This document shows, in pieces, positions 57,601 through 64,000 of a DNA stretch of 64,000 nucleotides. The position numbers and the translations under genes are program-made. The notes under the pieces were generated by a model. That model saw only the letters and a list, made by a program, of their open reading frames with translations, had not been told where the DNA came from and searched no databases. The stretch covers positions 1 to 64,000 of the forward strand of contig NZ_LFYT02000019.1 of NCBI RefSeq assembly GCF_001270065.2. The letters are read 5' to 3'. The DNA is from Limnohabitans planktonicus II-D5 (GTDB lineage Bacteria > Pseudomonadota > Gammaproteobacteria > Burkholderiales > Burkholderiaceae_C). How positions within the stretch are numbered: the stretch's first letter is position 1; every line of letters begins with the position of its first letter.

Positions 57601-58520
57601 GCATGTCGCCCGCCGATTTGCCAAAAACGATGTTGTTTGAGATGCCGCACGCGGTGCTCGGCCATGACCACGCGGCAGTCCAAATGCCATTGACTGGCCA
57701 TTCAGGCAGCCCAGCGCAAGACGAAGATGTGAACGCAGAGAGAACCCCGTTGCGCGCGATTTTCATTTCAGACCTGCACATTGGAACGCCAGGTTTTCAG
57801 GCTGAAGCGCTGCTCGATTTTTTAAAGCACCACCCCAGCGACATGTTGTATTTGGTGGGTGACATCGTGGATGGTTGGCAATTGCGTCGCCGCTGGTTCT
57901 GGCCGCAAAGCCACAACGATGTGCTGCAAAAACTGTTGCGCCGTGCGCGCAAGGGATGCCGCGTGATTTATGTGCCGGGCAACCATGATGAGTTTGCAAG
58001 GCATTTCGTGGGTCATGCATTTGGCGGCATCGAGGTGCATCACGACACGTGCCACACCACTTTTACCGGCCAAAAACTGTGGGTCGTGCACGGCGACCAC
58101 TTTGACGGTGTGATCCAGTGCGCCAAATGGCTGGCTTATGTGGGCGACTGGTTGTATGAGCTTACGCTGCGATTTAACCGCCACCTCAACAGTGCCCGTG
58201 CACGCATGGGCTTGGACTATTGGTCTTTGTCGGCTTACCTGAAGTTGAAAGTGAAAAAGGCGGTCAACTTCATCAGTGACTTTGAAGTGGCTGTGGCGCA
58301 TGAAGCCAAGCGTCGCGGTTATGACGGTGTGGTGTGTGGGCACATCCACCACGCGGAGATTCGCGATGTCAATGGTGTGCTCTATTGCAACGACGGGGAT
58401 TGGGTTGAGAGTCGAACGGCTTTGGTCGAGCATGCGGATGGGCGATTGGAAATCATCCATTGGGGTTCTTCCGCAGCAGTAACGGTGCGAGAAAAAGTGA
58501 TGGCAGCATCTGTTGCATAA
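57597..58520 (+). CDS. LpxH-like UDP-2,3-diacylglucosamine diphosphatase / metallophosphoesterase
   Basis: 307 residues from GTG 57597 (overlapping the previous stop) or 305 from ATG 57603. Calcineurin-like metal motifs in order: ISDLHIG, LVGDIVDGW, PGNHDEF, HGDHFD and CGHIHHA. The family splits UDP-2,3-diacylglucosamine to lipid X in lipid A synthesis. This longer form with an N-terminal extension (about 45 residues before the first motif) is an LpxH-like paralogue and may have another phosphoester substrate. The OlsB neighbour suggests an envelope-lipid role. Confidence 0.83.
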   Translation: MSMSPADLPKTMLFEMPHAVLGHDHAAVQMPLTGHSGSPAQDEDVNAERTPLRAIFISDLHIGTPGFQAEALLDFLKHHPSDMLYLVGDIVDGWQLRRRWFWPQSHNDVLQKLLRRARKGCRVIYVPGNHDEFARHFVGHAFGGIEVHHDTCHTTFTGQKLWVVHGDHFDGVIQCAKWLAYVGDWLYELTLRFNRHLNSARARMGLDYWSLSAYLKLKVKKAVNFISDFEVAVAHEAKRRGYDGVVCGHIHHAEIRDVNGVLYCNDGDWVESRTALVEHADGRLEIIHWGSSAAVTVREKVMAASVA

Positions 58521-58545
58521 AGGGGCAGTAAAAATGACATCCTCT

Positions 58546-58563
58546 TGTGTGCCATAGCACACA
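58546..58563. promoter_or_regulatory. Palindrome upstream of ppk1
   Basis: Arms TGTGTGC and GCACACA (7 bp each) around CATA, 26 bp after the LpxH-like stop. No T-tract follows, so an operator is more likely than a terminator. Confidence 0.4.
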
Positions 58564-58576
58564 TATACAAAAATAT

Positions 58577-58613
58577 GATGACAACTTTCACCGAATTGTC
58601 ATCTAAATGACTT
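58577..58613. promoter_or_regulatory. Candidate Pho box / inverted repeat upstream of ppk1
   Basis: Three heptamers spaced 11 bp apart: CTTTCAC (58585), TTGTCAT (58596) and ATGACTT (58607), matching the PhoB consensus CTGTCAT at 5, 6 and 4 of 7 positions. The same stretch contains a perfect inverted repeat GATGACAA-N11-TTGTCATC (58577-58603), so a dimeric repressor is the alternative reading. Both would control polyphosphate kinase. Confidence 0.45.
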
Positions 58614-58656
58614 GCTTCATTTCTATCATCTGCACTCATCCCCATGAGAGCGTGCC

Positions 58657-60744
58657 ATGTCTAGTTTCCCGGTTGCGATCAGTGACAAACCACCTGAACA
58701 ATCAATTTTGCTGGACAGGGATCTCAGCATTCTGTCCTTCAACGAGCGCGTACTCGATTGGGCGCACCGTGCAGAAGTGCCTGTTCTGGAGCGCTTGCGA
58801 TATTTGTGCATCGTGTCGTCGAACATTGACGAATTCTTTGAGGTGCGTTCTGAGCCCCATGTGATGGGCGCTTTGCAGGGCTTGACCAGCGGTCCTTACA
58901 CACAAGCGAGCCTGGAGGCCATCACCGAGCAGGCCACTGCCATGGTGGGGCGGCAATACAAGCTGTACAACGAACACTTGTTGCCTGCGTTCGAGCGACA
59001 CGGCATTCAGATCCTCTCGCACGGTGAGCGCAATGCCGGTCAGCGGCGTTGGGTGCGCAATTACTTTCACAACGAAGTCCAGCCGCTGCTGGTGCCGGTG
59101 GGCCTGGACCCGGCGCACCCTTTTCCGCAAGTGGCCAACAAGTCGCTCAATTTCATTGTGCAGTTGTCGGGCAAAGATGCGTTTGGCCGTGCGAACGAAA
59201 TTGCCATCGTCAAAGTGCCGCGTGTGCTGCCCCGATTGATCCCCATCCCGCCGCGTGTCAGTGGCGGTGCCACGGCGTTTGTGTTGCTCTCAAGTGTGAT
59301 TCGGGCTCATCTGGGCGAATTGTTTGCAGGGCGTGAAGTCGGGCAGTTTTCGCAATTTCGCGTGACACGTCATTCCGACCTGGCCGTGGATGAGGACGAT
59401 GTGGACAACTTGCGCACTGCATTGCGCCAAGGGCTGGCCCACAGGCATTACGGTCAGGCGGTGCGCCTGGAGGTGTCATCAGACTGCTCAGCTCGTCTGG
59501 CCGAGTTTTTACGACAGCAGTTTCAATTGCCCGCACTGTCGGTGTTTCGGGTCAATGGGCCTGTCAATCTTGTGCGTCTGATGCAGTTGATTGATCTGGT
59601 CAAGGCACCGCAGTTGTTGTTTCCTCCCTATGAGGCCAGTTTTCCGGTTCAGTTGCCCAGCCAGGGGTCGGTGATGGGCCGTATCCGTGCGGGGGACGTG
59701 GTGATCCACCAACCCTTTGAAAGTTTTGAAGGTGTCCTGGCGTTTTTGCGCGAAGCCGCCTATGACCCACAAGTGCTGGCCATCAAGCAAACCATTTACC
59801 GCACGGGCAATGATCCGGTGATGATGGATTTGTTGCGCGAAGCGGTCAGGCAAGGCAAGGAGGTCACGGCGGTGGTGGAGCTCAAAGCCCGCTTTGACGA
59901 AGAAGCCAACATCAACTGGGCCGAGCAACTGGAGTCGATTGGTGCTCAGGTGGTCTATGGCGTGGTGGGTCTCAAGACGCACGCCAAGATGCTGTTGGTG
60001 ACCCGGCGTGAAGGCAAGTTGTTGCGTCGCTACGGCCATTTGTCGACCGGCAACTACAACCCGCGCACGGCCAGGTTGTACACCGACATCAGTTACTTGA
60101 CGTGTGACGCCGACATCACGGCCGACATGGACCATTTGTTTTTGCATTTGGCCAGCCAAAGTCGCTTGCCCAAAATGAAGCGTTTGCTGGTCGCCCCCTT
60201 TCATTTGCATGCACAGATGCTGGCCAGCATTGAGACTGCAGGTAACGCCGCTGCGCAAGGGCGCAGCGGACGCATTGTGATCAAGACGAATGCGCTCACC
60301 GATGTGCCTTTGATTGAAGCATTGCTGTCCGCTGGACAAAAGGGCGCGAAGATTGACTTGATCGTGCGCGGTGCCTGCATGCTGCCTGCCGGGCTGGCGG
60401 GGGTGAGTGAAAACGTTCGTGTGCGCTCAGTCATCGGGCGGTTTCTGGAGCACTCACGGGTGTTTTATTTCCGTGCAGGACAGGACGAGTCCCTGTACCT
60501 GTCAAGCGCCGACTGGATGAGCCGCAACATGATGCGTCGTATAGAGCTGGCATGGCCAGTCAATGACCCTGTGCTTCGACAGCGCATCATTGATGAATGC
60601 ATTCTGGCTTATTTGCATGACAGCCGTGACGCTTGGGATTTGCGGTCTGACGGACGCTACCAACGTGTGGATCTCGACCAGCCGGGACACAGTGCGCAAA
60701 GCGCCCTGATGGCCCGCTACAGCGCATCAGGACAACAGGAGTGA
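58657..60744 (+). CDS. ppk1: Polyphosphate kinase 1
   Basis: 695 residues, normal length. N domain starts LLDRDLSILSFNERVLDWA; the tunnel domains hold the phospho-His motif GLKTHAKMLLVTRREG (His442), KTIYRTGNDP, GTGNYNP-like LSTGNYNPRTARLYTDISYLTCD, and RGACMLPAG near the C-terminus. It polymerises the gamma-phosphate of ATP into polyphosphate at the membrane. SixA follows after 4 bp and ppx lies nearby on the other strand, forming a polyphosphate locus. Confidence 0.97.
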   Translation: MSSFPVAISDKPPEQSILLDRDLSILSFNERVLDWAHRAEVPVLERLRYLCIVSSNIDEFFEVRSEPHVMGALQGLTSGPYTQASLEAITEQATAMVGRQYKLYNEHLLPAFERHGIQILSHGERNAGQRRWVRNYFHNEVQPLLVPVGLDPAHPFPQVANKSLNFIVQLSGKDAFGRANEIAIVKVPRVLPRLIPIPPRVSGGATAFVLLSSVIRAHLGELFAGREVGQFSQFRVTRHSDLAVDEDDVDNLRTALRQGLAHRHYGQAVRLEVSSDCSARLAEFLRQQFQLPALSVFRVNGPVNLVRLMQLIDLVKAPQLLFPPYEASFPVQLPSQGSVMGRIRAGDVVIHQPFESFEGVLAFLREAAYDPQVLAIKQTIYRTGNDPVMMDLLREAVRQGKEVTAVVELKARFDEEANINWAEQLESIGAQVVYGVVGLKTHAKMLLVTRREGKLLRRYGHLSTGNYNPRTARLYTDISYLTCDADITADMDHLFLHLASQSRLPKMKRLLVAPFHLHAQMLASIETAGNAAAQGRSGRIVIKTNALTDVPLIEALLSAGQKGAKIDLIVRGACMLPAGLAGVSENVRVRSVIGRFLEHSRVFYFRAGQDESLYLSSADWMSRNMMRRIELAWPVNDPVLRQRIIDECILAYLHDSRDAWDLRSDGRYQRVDLDQPGHSAQSALMARYSASGQQE

Positions 60745-60748
60745 TCAC

Positions 60749-61210
60749 ATGGATTTGATCTTGTGGCGGCATGCAGAAGCATTTGATCCCGAGCCGGGTC
60801 AAAACGACCTGGAGCGGGTTTTGACACCGCGAGGTCAAAAGCACGCCAGCCGCATGGCTGATTGGCTGGAGCGCCAATTGCCCGAAGGGGCCAGAATCCT
60901 CAGCAGTCCTGCTGTCAGGGCCGAGCAGACGGTGCGTGCCCTGAGTCGCAAATACAAAGTTCGTGATGCCCTGTCGCCGGGTGCCAGTGTTGAAGACCTG
61001 CTGGAAGCAGCTGGCTGGCCTGATGCCAAGCATGCTGTGGTGCTCGTGGGCCATCAGCCCAGTTTGGGGCTGTTGGCTTCACGCCTTTTGCAGATGGGAG
61101 ATGGGGCCTGTCCCATCCGCAAGGGCGCAGTCTGGTGGCTGCGCAACCGTCACCGTGAGGGACAGGATCAGACGGTGATCATGTCGGTCACGGTGCCTGA
61201 CAGGCTGTGA
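60749..61210 (+). CDS. sixA: SixA-type phosphohistidine phosphatase
   Basis: 153 residues. Histidine-phosphatase (phosphoglycerate-mutase) fold with the catalytic RHA motif at the start (LILWRHAEAFD) and the second His in VLVGHQPSLG. SixA removes phosphate from Hpt-domain histidines. The gene is 4 bp after ppk1 and presumably co-transcribed; co-occurrence with ppk suggests a role in phosphate-linked signalling here. Confidence 0.9.
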   Translation: MDLILWRHAEAFDPEPGQNDLERVLTPRGQKHASRMADWLERQLPEGARILSSPAVRAEQTVRALSRKYKVRDALSPGASVEDLLEAAGWPDAKHAVVLVGHQPSLGLLASRLLQMGDGACPIRKGAVWWLRNRHREGQDQTVIMSVTVPDRL

Positions 61211-61222
61211 GGCCTGTGCCGT

Positions 61223-61855
61223 TCAGTCTTTGCTGGGGCGGCCGGTTTTGATGGTGGGCACGTTGGTCAATGCTTTTGAGAAAGCAGCGTCTGCCAATCC
61301 GCTCAGCAATTGCAAACCTGCGCGTATGAGTTCACTTTTTTTGATGTCCACGCCCAAGGCTGTAGCGCGTTTTTTCATGACAGAGAGTTGATCAAATTCT
61401 GTCTTTGGAATGGTGAAACTGTCGCGCACGACTTTCACTTTTTTCTCTTTGACGGCTTTGACTTTTTCAGTGGCCACCGTTTGGCGAGTGGTGACTTTGG
61501 TGTTGGGCGGAGTGGCAGATTTTGGACTTGCTTTAGGTGCTGCTTTTGGGGCAACTTTTTGTGCGGCTTTGGGGGCAGCTTTTGCTGAGGCTTGGGGCTG
61601 GTTGACGGCCTTTGTCGAGCTTGATGGTTTCACTGTGCTGGTGGAAGCCTTGACTTTCTGAGGCGCTTTTGTGGCCGTTTTTGTAGCCGTTTTTGTAGCC
61701 TTTTTTGGGGCCCTTTTTGTGCCAGCATTGACGGCTGGACTCGCATTGGAGGAGACAGCTGATTTGCCGGCGGTGATGCTCGGCAAGTCTGCTGGTGCAA
61801 CAGGTTTAACGTCGGTTTGGTGTTCAGCAGTGGAAGCGGCTTTGCTTGTGGACAT
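61223..61855 (-). CDS. Basic Ala/Lys/Pro-rich protein with C-terminal RHH-like domain
   Basis: 210 residues. Residues about 45-140 are low-complexity Lys/Ala/Pro/Thr with KATKTATKT and KAAPKAAQK repeats, like histone-H1/PhaF tails. The C-terminal 65 residues (RDSFTIPKTEFDQLSVMKKRATALGVDIKKSELIRAGLQLL) form a beta-strand plus two helices like a ribbon-helix-helix DNA-binding domain. Nucleoid or polyphosphate-granule binding is plausible; a PhaF-like phasin is less likely as no phasin helix is seen. An inverted repeat overlies its promoter. Confidence 0.72.
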   Translation of the reverse strand: MSTSKAASTAEHQTDVKPVAPADLPSITAGKSAVSSNASPAVNAGTKRAPKKATKTATKTATKAPQKVKASTSTVKPSSSTKAVNQPQASAKAAPKAAQKVAPKAAPKASPKSATPPNTKVTTRQTVATEKVKAVKEKKVKVVRDSFTIPKTEFDQLSVMKKRATALGVDIKKSELIRAGLQLLSGLADAAFSKALTNVPTIKTGRPSKD

Positions 61856-61869
61856 GGTTTCCTTTCAAT

Positions 61870-61898
61870 TTAACGGTGCAAACAGTTTATACCGTTAA
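61870..61898 (-). promoter_or_regulatory. Inverted repeat operator over the promoter of the basic protein gene
   Basis: Perfect 8-bp arms TTAACGGT (61870-61877) and ACCGTTAA (61891-61898), 21 bp apart start to start (two helical turns). On the minus strand a TATAAA -10 hexamer lies between the arms, with TTGCCT upstream at 15 bp. The gene's own RHH-like domain makes autoregulation an attractive idea. Confidence 0.5.
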
Positions 61899-61920
61899 TT
61901 TAAGGGAGGCAATACATTGT

Positions 61921-63417
61921 TCAGAGTACTTCGAAGTGGAATGCCCAGCCTGTTTTTTGCCAGGCGACAGTTTCTTCCCTGAGCAGGTGCGCCGATTGTG
62001 GCCATTGCTCTGCCCAGGCGCTGTTGACCGTTAATTGGGTGGTTCGGCGGGGCACATCACAGTGCACTTGCACGCAGGTGATGTCGGGATCTTTGCGGGT
62101 GTGGCAAAAAATCACGGCCAAGCGCAAGGCCATGAGTTGCTGAACGAACATGGGATCGTGAAATTCAGCCTCCAGTTTGCGCAGTTTGCCGCGATGTCCC
62201 AGCACCAGCTGGCTCAATCGATGCAACTCATCCATGGTGAAGCCCGGCAGATCGGTGTTGTCAAGAATGTAGGCGCCATGCTTGTGGTAATCGCTGTGAG
62301 AGATCTGCATGCCGACTTCATGCAGTTGAGAGGCCCAATGCAATTTTCTCTGGCGCCTGGCAGCGATGTGCTGTTCGGTGTCTGGCATGAACAAGCTCAA
62401 CAGGCTTTGTGCAGTCCCCGAGACGCGATTTGCTTGCGCAACATCCACACCGAATTTTTGGGTCAACCACTGAACCATCTTGGCGCGCACATCGGTTTGC
62501 GGGCTTTCGCGGTCCAGCAGGTCAAACAAGGCCCCATGCCGAAGGGCACCTTGTGCAGCAAACATTTCGTCGATGTGCAGCAAATCAAACAGCGACCGCA
62601 AGATGGCCAGTCCGCCGCCAATGACGGGTTTGCGGTCTTCTTTGATCCCGTCTAAGCGCAAGTTGTCCGATTTTTGAGCCTTGAGCAATCGGTCCTTGAG
62701 CCAGTCGAGCCCTTCGCGTTGAATGACCCCAGCGGGCCACCCCGCTTGTGTCAGCACATCGGCCACTGCACCCACGGTGCCCGATGAGCCATAACATGTG
62801 TCCCAACTGTCTCTTCTGTAGATGATTTGCGCTTCATCCAGCACAGCCTTGGCGGCAATTTCTGCGGCCTTGAACGATGCGTGGGTCCAAAGACCGTCCC
62901 CAAAATACTTCATGGACCAAGCCACGCTGCCGACGCGGTAGGACTCCAGGGTTTGGGCGTCTGCGTTGTGACCGAGGATCAGCTCTGTGGATCGGCCTCC
63001 AATGTCGATCACCAGTCGGCGTTCGTTGGACTGAGGCAGCAAGTGGGAAACCCCCAGATAAATCAAGCGGGCCTCTTCGCGTCCGGCAATCACCTCAATC
63101 GGAAAGCCCAGGATGTTCTTGGCTTTGTCCAGAAAAACCTCGCGGTTACGGGCTTCTCTCAGGGTTTGCGTGGCCACGGCACGTACCTGCGAGGGCTTGA
63201 AGCCAGCAATTCTTTCGCCAAATCGGGCCAGACAATCCCAGCCGCGCTGCATCGCTTCCAGTGTCAGGTTGCGATCTTCATCCAAACCGTTGCCCTGGCG
63301 CACCGTCTCCTTGATGTATTCCACGCGCCGCATGTGACCCGCATCCAATTGACCTATTTCCAGACGAAAGCTGTTGGAGCCGAGGTCAATGGCTGCAAAA
63401 AGGGACTGGGTGTGCAT
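61921..63417 (-). CDS. ppx: Exopolyphosphatase (Ppx/GppA family)
   Basis: 498 residues. The ASKHA phosphatase fold opens with FAAIDLGSNSFRLEIGQ; the catalytic Glu lies in VIAGREEARLIYLGV, and the second phosphate loop is VIDIGGRSTELILG. The C-terminal helical region (HEVGMQISHSDYHKHGAYIL) is HD-like, as in the longer Ppx forms. It degrades polyphosphate made by the Ppk1 encoded 1.2 kb away. Confidence 0.95.
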   Translation of the reverse strand: MHTQSLFAAIDLGSNSFRLEIGQLDAGHMRRVEYIKETVRQGNGLDEDRNLTLEAMQRGWDCLARFGERIAGFKPSQVRAVATQTLREARNREVFLDKAKNILGFPIEVIAGREEARLIYLGVSHLLPQSNERRLVIDIGGRSTELILGHNADAQTLESYRVGSVAWSMKYFGDGLWTHASFKAAEIAAKAVLDEAQIIYRRDSWDTCYGSSGTVGAVADVLTQAGWPAGVIQREGLDWLKDRLLKAQKSDNLRLDGIKEDRKPVIGGGLAILRSLFDLLHIDEMFAAQGALRHGALFDLLDRESPQTDVRAKMVQWLTQKFGVDVAQANRVSGTAQSLLSLFMPDTEQHIAARRQRKLHWASQLHEVGMQISHSDYHKHGAYILDNTDLPGFTMDELHRLSQLVLGHRGKLRKLEAEFHDPMFVQQLMALRLAVIFCHTRKDPDITCVQVHCDVPRRTTQLTVNSAWAEQWPQSAHLLREETVAWQKTGWAFHFEVL

Positions 63418-63599
63418 GGGACTTGACTGAGAAATAGGAATACTGATTATGTGACGTTTATTTGAAAATTTATTGACAATTCTTGATGTACCTCGTGGAA
63501 CTTCACAGTCACGGATGATGAAATGCTATGCGAGGTGCATGAGTGGGTCTGTGGCCCAATGGGACCGATGTTGGCACCCCCAAAAACAAGAGCAATGCC

Positions 63600-64000
63600 A
63601 TGAATGACCATGATCTCTCTGACGCTACAGAAGACAGCCTGTATACCCAGCAGCAACGCCAGTCTGCCGCGAGGCGCAGCACCTGGGTGAGTGTCGCCAT
63701 CAATGTGCTGTTGTCCAGTTTGCAGGTGGGGGTGGGCATTTTTTCAAAATCACAGGCCTTGATTGCCGATGGCCTGCACTCCCTGTCGGATCTGGTGTCG
63801 GATTTTGTGGTGTTGATGGCAGGCCGCCACAGCCAGAAAGATGCAGACGACATGCATCCCTACGGGCACCACCGGTTTGAAACGGCGGCCTCCATGGTGC
63901 TCGGTCTTTTGTTGTTGGCGGTAGGCGTGGGCATGCTGTGGTCGGCTTTTGTCAAATTGCAGTCACCACATTCGGTTGAAAAAGTGCATGTGACGGCCTT
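63600..64000 (+). CDS. Cation diffusion facilitator transporter (3'-truncated by window edge)
   Basis: The first 133 or so residues are in the window. The CDF fold is clear: TM1 (STWVSVAINVLLSSLQVGVGIF), TM2 with the zinc-site motif LIADGLHSLSDLVSDFVVLM (HxxxD), the conserved HPYGHHRFE, and TM3 (SMVLGLLLLAVGVGMLWSAF). Likely effluxes Zn2+, Fe2+ or Mn2+. It diverges from ppx; a TTGACA at 63473-63478 lies in the AT-rich gap without a clear -10. Confidence 0.9.
   Translation, partial: MNDHDLSDATEDSLYTQQQRQSAARRSTWVSVAINVLLSSLQVGVGIFSKSQALIADGLHSLSDLVSDFVVLMAGRHSQKDADDMHPYGHHRFETAASMVLGLLLLAVGVGMLWSAFVKLQSPHSVEKVHVTA

Noticed and set aside
58546-58563. Intrinsic terminator after the LpxH-like gene
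   Set aside because: The palindrome has no following T-tract on either strand.

Overview
The window is a GC-rich, densely coded stretch of a betaproteobacterial chromosome, most likely Burkholderiales (Comamonadaceae-like). This placement is inferred from gene content and neighbourhood (ppk1-sixA-ppx block, OlsB-type acyltransferase, DUF1302/DUF1329 pair, YfiR operon); no rRNA or tRNA gene is visible to confirm it.

Layout: (1) 1-14.1 kb: the 3' part of a giant alanine-rich repeat protein (3532 residues visible, start outside the window), then a GAF-like/HlyD membrane-fusion protein and a PqqD-like/M50 metalloprotease/HlyD fusion, read as a surface protein with dedicated export or processing partners. 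(2) 14.1-24.3 kb: a YqaA-type membrane protein, a TonB receptor/YfiR/hybrid histidine kinase operon, two glutathione S-transferases and a VIT/vWA/DUF2135 exported protein. (3) 24.4-36.5 kb: eight genes on the minus strand, read as one operon with the logic of hydrophobic-alcohol use: envelope proteins (DUF1329, DUF1302), an RND/MMPL pump, a YCF48 repeat protein, aldehyde dehydrogenase, GMC alcohol dehydrogenase with a Tat small subunit, and acyl-CoA synthetase. A TetR-family gene diverges from it, and a perfect palindrome overlies the predicted promoter. (4) 37.7-50 kb: HDAC-like amidohydrolase, LuxR regulator, beta-lactamase-fold esterase, Fic remnant, MerR + PaaI thioesterase, YefM/YoeB toxin-antitoxin, cytochrome P450, AraC regulator, CYTH phosphatase, EamA transporter and a TRIC-type channel. 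(5) 50.2-55 kb: a light-response cluster: a frameshifted Cry-DASH gene, a second cryptochrome/photolyase, a small unknown gene and a MerR regulator. (6) 55-64 kb: Rrf2 regulator, quinone oxidoreductase, OlsB, LpxH-like phosphatase, polyphosphate kinase, SixA, a basic Ala/Lys/Pro-rich DNA-binding or phasin-like protein, exopolyphosphatase and the start of a cation diffusion facilitator.

The most distinctive non-coding content is a family of composite repeats (four copies, in three places). Each has fixed imperfect terminal inverted repeats and carries 2, 5, 9 or 2 copies of a 90-bp unit. Each unit contains two oppositely oriented REP hairpins with GTAG/CTAC tails, the hallmark of RAYT-type BIMEs. 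Two alternating unit types differ by compensatory stem changes. Element ends sit on or next to stop codons of neighbouring genes.
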